This document shows positions 37,992 through 48,624 of a DNA stretch of 64,000 bases, piece after piece. The notes under the pieces were generated by a model that worked only from the letters and a program-made list of their open reading frames with translations, had not been told where the DNA came from and made no database searches. The translations under genes and the position numbers were made by a program. Source of the stretch: Halobacillus campisalis (lineage in GTDB: Bacteria; Bacillota; Bacilli; Bacillales; Halobacillaceae); the NCBI RefSeq assembly GCF_030345335.1, contig NZ_JAPVRC010000001.1, forward strand, positions 620,001 through 684,000, given 5' to 3'. The number at the start of each line of letters is the position of its first letter. Positions within the stretch are counted from its first letter, which is position 1.

Positions 37992-40265
37992 TTAAACTTG
38001 TGGTCCACCAGTGTTTTTCTTTTTAACGAATTCCACTGGCTTATCTTTGATATTTTTTCCTCGCCATACTAACCATAGCTGTGCTGCTATAAACAGTGAA
38101 GAATACGTACCTGCGATCAACCCTATGACAAGTGCGAATGCAAAATTAGTAATCGATGAAGCTCCGAATACGAATAGCATAGCTGCCGCGAATACTACTG
38201 TAATGACCGTATTCAGGCTTCGGGCCATCGTTTGAAGCAAGCTGTCGTTCACTATTTTAGCGAGTTCTTTGAAAGATTTCACCTTCTTGTGGAATTTCAG
38301 GTTTTCCCTGATCCGGTCGAAGGTTACTATCGTATCATTGACTGAATACCCTACAATCGTAAGAATCGCCGCAATAATCGTTATATCAAACTCCAATCTG
38401 GTTAGACTGAAAAAGGCTATGATGAAAAAGGCATCATGTAATAAGGCTATGATCGCAGTCATTGCAAAGAAAAATTCGAACCGGATGGTTACGTAAATAA
38501 TTATTCCTATGGAAGCGTACAAGACTGCAAGTGCCGCGTTTTTGGCCAGTTCCTGTCCAACTACAGGAGACACCGTACTGACGTTAGGGCTGCTGCCATA
38601 TTCCTCAGTGAAATAATCTTGTATTTCTGCAATTTTTTCCTGGGGCAATTCTGACTCGAACCTGGCTACAGCGATGTCGTTGTTATCTCCTGATAAAACT
38701 ATTTGTTTTGGAGGTACATCAAGTTCATCCTCAAATGCTGATTCTACTTCCTCCGTAGAAATGCTCTCATCCGCAAGTATTTCCACTCTGGAACCACTTG
38801 TGAAGTCTATTCCCAAATTCAATTTAAAGATACCGAGAACGATAGCTCCAGCAGTCAAAAGGACAAGTGAAAGCGCAAAGAATTTTTTTCGATGCTTAAT
38901 CAAATCGAATTTACGATTCATGAACTTGGCTTCTAAAACTTCTCCATCTTCTAATGTATGGACTTGATCTTTTTTAACTCCGAACCAACCAAACCTCTTG
39001 GTCAAAAATCGACTTTTAACCCATAACCCTAAAAGCAGCCTTGTTCCATAAACAGCTGTGATGAAGCTTACGAGTATACTTACTATAAGCATGGTCGCGA
39101 ACCCTTTTACAGAGCTCGTCCCAAAGGCAAACAAAACACCTGCGGCAATCAATGTTGTGATGTTCGCATCTAAGATTGTAGCCAGCGAGCGTTTATTCCC
39201 TGACTTAAATGCTGAGAGTACGGATTTACCGGATTTCAACTCTTCTTTAATTCGTTCATACGTGATGATATTGGCATCTACCGCCATACCTACGCCGAGA
39301 ATCAATGCGGCAATTCCTGGAAGGGTAAGCACGCCTTGCAGTAGCTCAAATACAACGAGTATCAAGTAAATATAAGCTGACAATGTAATGACAGATATCA
39401 ATCCCGGAAAGCGGTAATAGAAGATCATGTAAACAAAAATCATTGCAACACCAATCATTCCCGCATAGATCGTCTTATTCATCGCTTGCTCACCGAACTG
39501 AGCTCCTACTGATGTGGAGTAGGTTTCTTCAAGTTCAACTGGGAGCGACCCGGCATTTAAAATATCTGCTAACTGTTGAGCAGATTCTTGTGTAAAGTCT
39601 CCTTCGATTTGTACGGTGTTGCTTCTGATTCCTTCACTTACCCGAGGAGCTGAAACATAAGCTGGATCTTCTGAAGCATATTCTTCCTCAAACGAGATAT
39701 CTTCATCATAATCGAGCCATATCACTAACAAATTCGGTGGATATGTAGCGTTTTCTACTGGCTCCTTATTTGAAATCTCCTGAGTGACATCATAGAATTC
39801 AGAAGCACTTTTCACCTCAAGTGTAACGATAGGCGCATTATTTTGATCGTAGGATTGCTGAGCACTACCTTCGCGAATATCTGAACCGTCCATATATTCG
39901 TTACCTTCTACATCTCTAAAAGAAAGCTGTGCAGTAGTGGACAATAGTTCCCTGGCCTCTTGCTGGTTTTGAACGCCTGCAAGCTGCACCCTGATGCGGT
40001 TATTGTTTTCAATCGATATATTGGTTTCGCTGATTCCTAAAACGTCCACACGTTCATTCAAAGCTTGGACTGTCGATTCCAGCACCTGCTGGCTGACTTC
40101 CTGGTCTTCGTCCAGAGTCTCGACATCGTAAAGGATTTCAAACCCACCTTGTAAATCCAATCCTAAATTGATATCCTTCGTCACACCAGTTATTGTAGTT
40201 CCAATCGTAGCTGCCAATATGATAGCGATTAGAAAAAAGGCAACGATACGCCCTCTTTTCACCAT
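37992..40265 (-). CDS. secDF: SecDF protein translocase subunit
   Basis: Fused SecD-SecF, an RND-type membrane protein that uses the ion gradient to aid protein export through SecYEG. The 757 residues hold the SecD half (helix 1, P1 domain with LGLDLQGGFEILYDVE and RVDVLGISETNI, then five helices with GMAVDANIITYERIKEEL). The SecF half begins at about 450, with GIDFTSGSRVEI and a second block GYSVNDTIVTFDRIRENL. Twelve helices are expected. GGAGG precedes the ATG. Confidence 0.97.
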   Translation of the reverse strand: MVKRGRIVAFFLIAIILAATIGTTITGVTKDINLGLDLQGGFEILYDVETLDEDQEVSQQVLESTVQALNERVDVLGISETNISIENNNRIRVQLAGVQNQQEARELLSTTAQLSFRDVEGNEYMDGSDIREGSAQQSYDQNNAPIVTLEVKSASEFYDVTQEISNKEPVENATYPPNLLVIWLDYDEDISFEEEYASEDPAYVSAPRVSEGIRSNTVQIEGDFTQESAQQLADILNAGSLPVELEETYSTSVGAQFGEQAMNKTIYAGMIGVAMIFVYMIFYYRFPGLISVITLSAYIYLILVVFELLQGVLTLPGIAALILGVGMAVDANIITYERIKEELKSGKSVLSAFKSGNKRSLATILDANITTLIAAGVLFAFGTSSVKGFATMLIVSILVSFITAVYGTRLLLGLWVKSRFLTKRFGWFGVKKDQVHTLEDGEVLEAKFMNRKFDLIKHRKKFFALSLVLLTAGAIVLGIFKLNLGIDFTSGSRVEILADESISTEEVESAFEDELDVPPKQIVLSGDNNDIAVARFESELPQEKIAEIQDYFTEEYGSSPNVSTVSPVVGQELAKNAALAVLYASIGIIIYVTIRFEFFFAMTAIIALLHDAFFIIAFFSLTRLEFDITIIAAILTIVGYSVNDTIVTFDRIRENLKFHKKVKSFKELAKIVNDSLLQTMARSLNTVITVVFAAAMLFVFGASSITNFAFALVIGLIAGTYSSLFIAAQLWLVWRGKNIKDKPVEFVKKKNTGGPQV

Positions 40266-40387
40266 AAAATTCTTTACCTCCTTTAAACTTCAACGACGAT
40301 GACACTATGTAGTAAGTTATCGTTTGTCTATAATTGTTACTTTGTCAATTTTACTACTTTTTTCGTTTTAAACAACACGAAAGTTTA

Positions 40388-40684
40388 TCATTTTTCTGAA
40401 CTCCCGCTATCTACGGCTTTGATCGACTCCATTAAGTCATCATTTTCGTAAGCTTCTACCGTTATATAGCTGACATATTGATTGTTGCTCAAGTGTAATA
40501 CATCCTGGACTGCTGCATGTAACCGTTTCTCAGGATTGTTTTTCCAGAGTTTCTTATTGACACATCTCCATATATCCTCCGCTGTTGCACTTCTATATCC
40601 TAACAGCCTGAACTCCTCCTGTTTACTTAAGAGGATGGGTGTTAATGTTTCTTTCCATTCGCTGACAGGTTTAATTCCTTTCAT
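40388..40684 (-). CDS. comN: ComN-like post-transcriptional regulator
   Basis: Protein of 98 residues in the family of B. subtilis ComN (YrzD), which acts post-transcriptionally on comE mRNA and binds DivIVA. Shared features are ILLSKQEEFRLLGYRSATAEDIWRCVNKKLW near the start and position between secDF and spoVB. The ATG at 40684 follows AAGGAG at 8 bases; a GTG three codons upstream is too close to it. Confidence 0.85.
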   Translation of the reverse strand: MKGIKPVSEWKETLTPILLSKQEEFRLLGYRSATAEDIWRCVNKKLWKNNPEKRLHAAVQDVLHLSNNQYVSYITVEAYENDDLMESIKAVDSGSSEK

Positions 40685-40809
40685 GTATGGCACTCCTTCA
40701 AATTATTAGTAACGGAGAATTAAGAAATCCTTTGTCATGCCTTGTCCATCTCAATGCATATAATTCATTGTATATGAATTTCATTTCTTTGAGAAGGCGG
40801 ATCCCTACG

Positions 40810-42366
40810 ATGTCAAAACAAACCTTTTTGCATGGAGCGCTTATTCTAGTAGCTGCTGGACTCGTTACTCGGTTATTAGGATTTATAAACCGCATTCTAG
40901 TTGCCCGGATCATGGGAGAAGAAGGTATGGGACTGTATATGATGGCCCTTCCTACCCTTATCTTAGTATCCACCATCACTCAGTTTGGCCTTCCTGTCGC
41001 TATTTCTAAACGTGTCTCTGAAGCGGAAGCACTTGGTGATGAAAAACAAATCAAAAGAATTCTCATCGTATCCCTTACAATTACCGGGAGTTTAAGTATT
41101 ATTTTTACAGCCGGACTATTTCTCTTCGCTCCTGTTTTGGCCCAGTACTTATTTACGGATGTACGTGCGTTAGCACCTTTACTTGCTGTCACTCCTATTA
41201 TTCCTATTACTGCTGTATCAGCTGTACTGAGAGGTTACTTCCAGGGACGACAGAACATGAAACCACAAGCTATTTCTCAAGTTATTGAACAGGTTGTCCG
41301 CATAGCAACTGTCGCTTTTTTAACGAACCTATTTATGCCATATGGTGTCCAGTATGCAGCGGCTGGAGCAATGATCGCTGTAATCATAGGAGAATTTGTT
41401 TCCCTTCTTTACATGTCCAAACAATTCTCCCTTCATAAAACCTTCAAATTAAGGAAAGCCTGGAGGAAACAAATCAAACAAGGAAAAGCGACATTGAGGC
41501 AATTAATGACGATAGCCCTGCCGACTTCCGGAAGCCGCCTGATTGGCTCTCTCACTTATTTCTTCGAACCTATACTTGTGGCGCAGAGTCTTGCTATTGC
41601 CGGATTCACTGCAATAGAAACAACTAAATTATATGGGGGGCTAACAGGATACATTCTCCCATTATTATTTCTACCTACCTTCTTAACACACGCTTTGGCC
41701 GTTTCACTCGTCCCTTCGATCAGTGAATCTGCGGCTAAACATCAATATGAATCCATTCACTATCGAATATTACAAGCCATCCGCTTGTCCCTTGCATCTG
41801 GCGGACTCATAACAGTCATCTATTTCTTATTTCCAGCAGCTACGTTGGCAATCGTTTACGGTACCGACCAGGGAGGTTTCCTCCTGCAGTTCATGGCTCC
41901 CTTTTTCTTGCTCCATTATATTCAGACCCCCTTACAGGCTAGTCTGCAGGCACTGGACCTGGCCAAGGCTGCCATGTGGAACACATTGATCGGAGCCGCC
42001 GTGAAATTCATCGTATTGGTAGCCTTAAGTTCAAGACCTGAATTTGGAATTAACGGCGTGGCGATCGCTATGGTGACGGGAGTTGTAATTGTGACACTCC
42101 TTCATTTATCAGTCCTAGTGAAATCTACCGGCTTTGTATTCCCTATCTTCATGACTGTAAAATTCTTCTGTATACTAGTGGTAACCGCTTCATTTGGAAT
42201 GTTTATCCACGAGCAAAATTTTATGTCATCCGACGCTCTTATTGAGATGCTTTTAGTCGGTGGAATCCTGACATTCCTTTATTTGCTGCTTCTATTCAAG
42301 TTCAAATTACTGACTAAAGAAGAGTGGAATCTCATTCCATGGAATAAAATAATGAAAAAAAGATAG
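40810..42366 (+). CDS. spoVB: Stage V sporulation protein B (SpoVB)
   Basis: MATE/MOP-superfamily flippase needed for spore cortex peptidoglycan, probably moving lipid II. The 518 residues equal the B. subtilis protein. There are about 14 membrane helices, GLVTRLLGFINRILVARIMGEEGMGLYMM at the N-terminus, and RGYFQGRQNMKPQAISQVIEQVVRI in the middle. The ATG at 40810 follows GAGAAGGCGG. CATATAAT at 40757-40764 resembles a sigma-E -10. It is divergent from comN. Confidence 0.94.
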   Translation: MSKQTFLHGALILVAAGLVTRLLGFINRILVARIMGEEGMGLYMMALPTLILVSTITQFGLPVAISKRVSEAEALGDEKQIKRILIVSLTITGSLSIIFTAGLFLFAPVLAQYLFTDVRALAPLLAVTPIIPITAVSAVLRGYFQGRQNMKPQAISQVIEQVVRIATVAFLTNLFMPYGVQYAAAGAMIAVIIGEFVSLLYMSKQFSLHKTFKLRKAWRKQIKQGKATLRQLMTIALPTSGSRLIGSLTYFFEPILVAQSLAIAGFTAIETTKLYGGLTGYILPLLFLPTFLTHALAVSLVPSISESAAKHQYESIHYRILQAIRLSLASGGLITVIYFLFPAATLAIVYGTDQGGFLLQFMAPFFLLHYIQTPLQASLQALDLAKAAMWNTLIGAAVKFIVLVALSSRPEFGINGVAIAMVTGVVIVTLLHLSVLVKSTGFVFPIFMTVKFFCILVVTASFGMFIHEQNFMSSDALIEMLLVGGILTFLYLLLLFKFKLLTKEEWNLIPWNKIMKKR

Positions 42367-42404
42367 CCTGAAAGGTTGCTCACCTGTCTGGCTATCTTTT
42401 TTTG
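42355..42404 (+). terminator. Terminator of spoVB
   Basis: AAAAGATAGCC (42357-42367) pairs with GGCTATCTTTT (42390-42400), followed by more T residues. The stem starts within the spoVB stop region. Confidence 0.88.
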
Positions 42405-42425
42405 CGTTGTTTAATAAATTTACAT

Positions 42426-43275
42426 GTTGATAATCATATAAGCTCCCTTATCTTAAGTACTCCGTTTCGAGACTTTTGTATAAGGAGCCGTATTAAGAGT
42501 CAGGGGTTGTTGTGAAGCTACCCGCTTTCCTGTGGGATCTTTGCTGTTCCGTCATCATGATGAGTGGAAGGTGGTTTTAGGAATGGACTTGCTTTCCGTG
42601 GGAGTGCGGTGAGCTTCCTCAGGCTGTCGCCTTCCGGGATCTCACCTATCACTCTCATCCCACAGGAGTCTCGCCCATTCCTAAAACCACCTAACTTAAA
42701 TTAAGAGACGGAACTAAGAAATGAGAAGCAAAAAAACTCTTGTACCAACGTTTCCCAATCAAACCCGTGTATTCGAGGTTCTACGCTTAGCGGTTGAACG
42801 AGACTTCCTTCACTTCTGAACGATAAGTCAACATCGACTCCCTTCGTTCTTCGTGTTTCCTTTATCTCCGCCAGCTCAGTCCAGTCCATACGCCGCTGAC
42901 CAAAGCGCTTCCGCTTTTACAAAAGGAGTCTCGCAGCTTCCCAACAACATCATTCGATGAAGGTGAGAAACTACCCCATAAGGAACGGCTTTTGTCCTTC
43001 ATTTCCTATAGGTAGAAAGCGCTCTATAGCAAGTCTTTCGAACACATGCTTACATTGAGTTTGCTGCTTTCCTTAAAGCGGTCGAGACACTTATATGGAA
43101 AGGAGTGGAAGGAAACGGTGAGACTCCTGTGGGATTAGCGGTACAGGTGAGACCACACAGAGCGAAGCTCGAGGAGGCTCAGCGTCCGCCCCACAGAAAG
43201 CGAACCGTTTCCTGTAGCACCTAAAATCTTACTATGTCTCGAAACTGAGTATTCGGAGCTTTTATGAATATCAAC
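42426..43275. repeat. Large copy (850 bp) of the dispersed inverted-repeat element
   Basis: The left end starts GTTGATAATCATATAAGC and reaches CGTTTCGAGAC at 42473. The right end (43236-43275) is its imperfect complement, reading GTCTCGAAACTGAGTATTC and closing GAATATCAAC. Inside, a core reading GCGAGACTCCTGTGGGAT on the minus strand (42585-42674) recurs on the plus strand (43119-43210) as GTGAGACTCCTGTGGGAT. A perfect 10-bp stem (43110-43119 with 43204-43213) flanks the second core. No transposase is present. The 980 bases between spoVB and the DUF421 gene hold no credible protein; a 62-codon minus-strand reading inside it is rejected. Confidence 0.75.
42546..42714. repeat. 169-nt hairpin unit, copy 1
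   Basis: Ends GTTCCGTC and GACGGAAC are complementary. GGTGGTTTTAGGAATGG (42570-42586) pairs perfectly with 42675-42691, and inner GTGGGAGTG-like and CTCATCCCAC-like arms extend the stem. The unit at 55383-55551 has the same length and differs at 8 positions. Confidence 0.85.
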
Positions 43276-43346
43276 AAGGAAATTTAACAGAGCCATTAAT
43301 AAAAAAATGAACAATTCACTTGCCTTAAGCTATCATACATCTAACA

Positions 43347-43997
43347 TCACTTTATTTCGTTTTTCTCATCTATAGAAAGATCTCCATCAGAATTCACAGT
43401 ACATAAGGAGATATTCGACGAATCAACGTAACCTTTTTGTTTCAGTTCATTCATAAGCCACTCCTTGCTTTTTTCAATCGATCGTAGTCCGTTATATTGA
43501 ACATGTCCATCTTCTATCAATACGACTGCATAATCCGAACTGCCGTCCTCACCCTTTTTGAATACAGACAACTTTCCAGAAGGTTCAAGTATAGCAAAGT
43601 CTATGACTTTAATGTCTTGTACTTCCTGTTCCCTCAACTGCATGAGTAGATCAGAGAAATTGTAGCGCTGACGCCGCATCTCTCGCTCATCAATTTTGCC
43701 ATTCCGTATCAATATCGAGGGCTTCCCGTCAAACCAGTCGCGAAACCTTTTACTCTTCAGAGATAATAACGCACTTCCCCATTGTATCAGCAGTAATACT
43801 GCCATAGGGATAACCGCCTGCCACAGGGAGGCTTCGGGCTTTTCAATCAAAAATATAGCAATTTCGGCGAGCATTATAAATACTACGAGATCCATCACGC
43901 TCAGCTCGCCGATCTCCCTTTTGCCCATTAATCTAAAAACAATCAGTATGAAAAAATAAGTTATAACAGTCCGAATGATCAATTCAAAAATAACCAT
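43347..43997 (-). CDS. yrbG: DUF421 membrane protein (YrbG/YetF family)
   Basis: Protein of 216 residues with three membrane helices (about 5-25, 33-53 and 60-80) and two soluble domains. The family signature GKREIGELSVMDLVVFIMLAEIA (about 25-47) is clear, and FRDWFDGKPSILIRNGKIDEREMRRQRYNFSDLLMQLRE follows. Related YetF and SpoVA-like soluble domains are known, but the function is not. It lies downstream of spoVB as in B. subtilis, separated here by the repeat element. Confidence 0.88.
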   Translation of the reverse strand: MVIFELIIRTVITYFFILIVFRLMGKREIGELSVMDLVVFIMLAEIAIFLIEKPEASLWQAVIPMAVLLLIQWGSALLSLKSKRFRDWFDGKPSILIRNGKIDEREMRRQRYNFSDLLMQLREQEVQDIKVIDFAILEPSGKLSVFKKGEDGSSDYAVVLIEDGHVQYNGLRSIEKSKEWLMNELKQKGYVDSSNISLCTVNSDGDLSIDEKNEIK

Positions 43998-44052
43998 AAG
44001 TCATCTGCCCTTCGTACTCTCTACATCCTTAAGATGACCTATTTTGTTATTT

Positions 44053-45342
44053 CTATGAAAGAAACGGAACTAAATATCTTAGAAATATATAGACGGTACA
44101 AATGAGTAAAGAAAGCAGCATGATCGGCACACCGTATAAAGCAAACTTCACAAAAGGGATCGGCTCCTTATAACTTGCTGCCAGCCCCGCTACCACAACA
44201 TTTGCAGATGCTCCGATCAGCGTTCCGTTCCCTCCTAGACATGCACCTAAAGCAAGCGACCACCAAATGGGATCAACATTCATCATTCCATAGCCTTGCA
44301 GTTCTTGAACGACCGGAATCATCGCAGCCACAAATGGAATATTGTCGACGATCCCAGAAAGGATGCCAGAACTCCATAACATCAGCATGGAAGTAAACGG
44401 TAAATCTCCATCTGAGACCCACACCATGGCTCTAGCTAATTCATCAATTAATCCAACAGTCTGAAGTCCACCTACGAGCATGAATAAGCCTATGAAAAAG
44501 AAAAGCGTGACCCATTCCACCTCTTGAAATACTTGCTCCACTTCTATACATTTATCTGTCAAAAATAAAAGCAATAACGCCCCACTTACAGCAATAGTCG
44601 TAATGTCCATATGAATAAACGGGTGGAGCATGAACCCAACGATTGTCAAAAATAGAACTGACAATGACCGATAAAGCAGCTTGTCTTTCACCAGGTGTTG
44701 ATTTGCATCTTGATTGAGAAACTCTTCTGCTAATCCCTTATTATAATGGAGCTTATTCTTAAAGATGAGGATCATCAAGAACATGACAACGATAAATACC
44801 ACAGTAACTACAGGACCCATATGGTTGAGAAAAGATAAGAAACTGAAATGCTCTACAGCCTGTCCTATCATGATATTCGGCGGATCCCCAATCAATGTAG
44901 CCGCTCCACCAATGTTGGAAGCGAATATCGTCGTAACTAAATAGGGAAACGCTGGCAGCTTCAGCTGTTTAACTAGTGAGAGGAGGACAGGGACAAATAA
45001 TAGCACGGTCGTCACATTGTCCAGGAAAGCTGATCCTATGGCGGTGAATATTCCAGAAACGATCAGCAGCGGAACAGGACGTCCCTTGACGATCTGCGCA
45101 AGCTTAATTGCCACGTACGTGAAAATGCCTGTTTTTTTAGTAATGGACACTAGAACCATCATTGAAAATAACAAAGCGATTGTAGACCAATCGATGAAAC
45201 CGAATGCCTCTTCCCATTCAAAAACATTGCAAATCAGCAGAAGGACACCACCTGTCAAAGCTACAACCGCACGATTCCATTTCTCAAGCATAAGTAGACA
45301 ATAACTAATTACAAAAATGATGATCGTAATCAAAGTGGTCAT
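44053..45342 (-). CDS. ArsB/NhaD-family ion transporter
   Basis: Polytopic protein of 429 residues and about 11-12 helices in the ion-transporter superfamily. The hallmark pieces are GSAFLDNVTTVLLFVPVLLSL (about 103-123), NIGGAATLIGDPPNIMIG (about 144-161), and a second half with GILSGIVDNIPFVAAMIPV and GGNGTLIGASANVV. Members include arsenite exporters and NhaD Na+/H+ antiporters. No arsR or arsC is adjacent, so a sodium or other anion role is as likely as arsenite. It lies 55 bases upstream of yrbG; B. subtilis has no such gene here. Confidence 0.85.
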   Translation of the reverse strand: MTTLITIIIFVISYCLLMLEKWNRAVVALTGGVLLLICNVFEWEEAFGFIDWSTIALLFSMMVLVSITKKTGIFTYVAIKLAQIVKGRPVPLLIVSGIFTAIGSAFLDNVTTVLLFVPVLLSLVKQLKLPAFPYLVTTIFASNIGGAATLIGDPPNIMIGQAVEHFSFLSFLNHMGPVVTVVFIVVMFLMILIFKNKLHYNKGLAEEFLNQDANQHLVKDKLLYRSLSVLFLTIVGFMLHPFIHMDITTIAVSGALLLLFLTDKCIEVEQVFQEVEWVTLFFFIGLFMLVGGLQTVGLIDELARAMVWVSDGDLPFTSMLMLWSSGILSGIVDNIPFVAAMIPVVQELQGYGMMNVDPIWWSLALGACLGGNGTLIGASANVVVAGLAASYKEPIPFVKFALYGVPIMLLSLLICTVYIFLRYLVPFLS

Positions 45343-45468
45343 AGATCTTCCCCTTTAAAACAAGCTTTTTTTATATCTATTCAAAAGCTTGGGAAAATAT
45401 CTACTTCTACTAGAAATATGTGTGAGCATATAGTAAAGAAGACAAGCTAAATAAGGAGGACGGAAGAT

Positions 45469-45846
45469 ATGAAAATTTTTCTTCAAGGGGTACTTGGATA
45501 CGGGGTAGGATCTATCTTCATTCTGATGATTCTGTTTTCAGCCGTGTTGGCCGGCTTACTGCGCTTCACTACTATCGACACAGATGCTTTAAATCAAGTG
45601 TCTTTAATTGCCGGGTTGACCATTTTAGGAGTCGGCGGCCTGCTCGCAGCTCATAAAGGCGAACAAAAAGGGTGGCTCACAGGGCTGCTAACTGGAATTG
45701 TTTTTATATCGATCATGATGCTCTTTCAAATTATTTTTGAGAATCGATGGATTTCTTTAGCCCAATTAAGTTATTTCGGCGGTTTGGTGCTCGCAGCCAT
45801 TTTAGGGGGAATGATCGGAGTCAATATGCCAAAAAGAAAGATATAA
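45469..45846 (+). CDS. yrzE: TIGR04086-family membrane protein YrzE
   Basis: Protein of 125 residues with four membrane helices (about 8-30, 42-60, 68-88 and 98-118) and Gly-rich turns. It matches the YrzE/TIGR04086 family by size, topology and position near yajC. Function is unknown. AAGGAGGAC precedes the ATG. Confidence 0.8.
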   Translation: MKIFLQGVLGYGVGSIFILMILFSAVLAGLLRFTTIDTDALNQVSLIAGLTILGVGGLLAAHKGEQKGWLTGLLTGIVFISIMMLFQIIFENRWISLAQLSYFGGLVLAAILGGMIGVNMPKRKI

Positions 45847-45872
45847 AAAACCCCGCTCAAGGCGGGGTTCTA
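45845..45872. terminator. Terminator after yrzE
   Basis: AACCCCGC (45849-45856) pairs with GCGGGGTT (45862-45869). A runs precede it and a weak T-rich tract follows. Confidence 0.75.
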
Positions 45873-45934
45873 TTTTAAGTATGTAGGAAAGCGCAGGTCC
45901 GAACGAATCGAACCTTTACCGCTTTAAATTATAC

Positions 45935-46198
45935 TTAATCTTGGTTCAACTTTTCTCTTACTGAGGAGCGGTCAAATTTCATCTGGGTGCCATCTTGCAC
46001 ACTAACGACTATTGTACCTTCATCAAGTGCATGAATCGTCCCATGAAGGCCTCCAATAGTGATGACCCTATCTCCTTTTTGCAATTCCGTCTGCATCTGC
46101 TGTACTTTTTTCTGCTTCTTCTGCTGTGGACGGATTAACAAGAAATAGAAAATGACGAACATTAGAATAATCGGCAATAATCCTACTAACGTTTCCAT
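45935..46198 (-). CDS. yajC: Preprotein translocase accessory subunit YajC
   Basis: Single-helix membrane protein associated with SecDF. The 87 residues show LLPIILMFVIFYFLLIRPQQKKQKKVQQM (about 7-35), the invariant RPQQKK, and LQKGDRVITIGGLHGTI. It is 17 bases downstream of tgt, the usual arrangement. Confidence 0.95.
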   Translation of the reverse strand: METLVGLLPIILMFVIFYFLLIRPQQKKQKKVQQMQTELQKGDRVITIGGLHGTIHALDEGTIVVSVQDGTQMKFDRSSVREKLNQD

Positions 46199-46215
46199 TT
46201 ATATATTCCCCCTTT

Positions 46216-47355
<1,140 letters not shown>

Positions 47356-47379
47356 TTAAGTCCTTTCTCACGTTTATCA

Positions 47380-48405
47380 TTAAAATATAAACATTGCGTC
47401 ACCGAAACTGAAAAAGCGGTAACGTTCTTCTACAGCAAGTCGGTAAGCTTCTAATACAAAATCACGGCCGGCAAATGCACTAACGAGCATGATCAAAGTT
47501 GACTTTGGCAAATGGAAGTTCGTTATCAATCCGTCAATCGCTTTGAGCTGCTGAGGCGGGTAAATGAAAATATCAGTCCAGCCGCTCGAAGCTTGGAAAC
47601 TTCCATAATCACGCACTATGGTCTCGAGCGTCCGAGTGGAAGTGGTCCCGACAGAAATAATCCGCCCACCTTTTGTTCGCACCTCATTAAGCTGATTAGC
47701 AGCCTGTTCGCTAAGCTGATAAAACTCAGCGTGCATTTCATGTTCTTCCACATCATCGACACTTACGGGGCGGAAAGTCCCTAGACCAACATGAAGGGTT
47801 AAATATACGATTTCCACTCCAGATGTCTGTAACTCGTCCAATAATTCGTTTGTGAAGTGCAGTCCAGCCGTAGGTGCAGCAGCTGAACCTTGCTCTTTGG
47901 CATAGACTGTCTGATAGCGTTCACGATCAGACAACTGCTCTTTAATGTAAGGAGGAAGGGGCATCTCTCCTAAAGAATCTAAAACTTCAAGAAAAATCCC
48001 TTCATATTCAAAACGCATCTTTCTTCCGCCATGTTCCTGCAACTCTGTGCATTCTGCAATCAGTTTACCGTCCCCGAATACGATTCTTGTACCGACATTC
48101 ACTTTTTTGGCAGGCTTTACGAGAACCTCCCACTCATCGTTTTCATGCTGATGAAGCAATAAAACTTCTACTTTTCCACCCGTCTCTTCTTTAGCTCCAT
48201 AAAGGCGGGCGGGGAGTACCTTTGTATCATTTAATACTAAACAGTCACCCTCATGCAAGTAACGTTTGATATCGGAAAAATGCTGATGATCTATCCTTTT
48301 TTCTTTTCGATCCAACACCATCAGTTTAGAGGATGCTCGTTCCAATAGCGGAACTTGAGCAATCAATTCTTCTGGCAATTCAAAATCGTATGCGTTGATA
48401 TCCAT
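47380..48405 (-). CDS. queA: S-adenosylmethionine:tRNA ribosyltransferase-isomerase
   Basis: Adds the ribosyl part of SAM to preQ1 in tRNA, making epoxyqueuosine. The 341 residues show [28 protein letters not shown] at the start, [13 protein letters not shown] (about 59), [18 protein letters not shown] (about 175) and [21 protein letters not shown] (about 293). TAGGAG precedes the ATG. Confidence 0.97.
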   Translation of the reverse strand: MDINAYDFELPEELIAQVPLLERASSKLMVLDRKEKRIDHQHFSDIKRYLHEGDCLVLNDTKVLPARLYGAKEETGGKVEVLLLHQHENDEWEVLVKPAKKVNVGTRIVFGDGKLIAECTELQEHGGRKMRFEYEGIFLEVLDSLGEMPLPPYIKEQLSDRERYQTVYAKEQGSAAAPTAGLHFTNELLDELQTSGVEIVYLTLHVGLGTFRPVSVDDVEEHEMHAEFYQLSEQAANQLNEVRTKGGRIISVGTTSTRTLETIVRDYGSFQASSGWTDIFIYPPQQLKAIDGLITNFHLPKSTLIMLVSAFAGRDFVLEAYRLAVEERYRFFSFGDAMFIF

Positions 48406-48423
48406 TTGAAACTCCTATTCTGC

Positions 48424-48624
48424 TTATCGAATTTTTCCTATTAAGTAAAAGATCAATGTGAGTACGATACTGGCAATTATGGACGTCATGATTGGGAAAT
48501 ATACTGTAACAGGACCTTTCTTAAAACTAAAGTCACCCGGCAGTTTACCAAACAAACTCCATAACAACCCAATAACGATAAATACAACCCCTATTACAAT
48601 AAAGATTTTACCCATGCCCGTCAA
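48424..48624 (-). CDS. yrzS: DUF2905 small membrane protein
   Basis: Two-helix protein of 66 residues with the family centre [26 protein letters not shown]. The TTG at 48624 has GGGAGG 10 bases upstream, overlapping the ruvB stop region; the ATG at 48615 has no suitable site. The position between ruvB and queA matches B. subtilis yrzS. Function is unknown. Confidence 0.83.
   Translation of the reverse strand: MTGMGKIFIVIGVVFIVIGLLWSLFGKLPGDFSFKKGPVTVYFPIMTSIIASIVLTLIFYLIGKIR

Noticed and set aside
42701-42889. A 62-codon minus-strand frame inside the 850-bp element
   Set aside because: It runs into a repeated hairpin arm, has no ribosome-binding site and no recognisable domain.
45885-45920. 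GGTTCGATTC on the minus strand, like a tRNA T-loop
   Set aside because: The flanks do not form a T-stem or an acceptor stem, so no tRNA or remnant could be supported.
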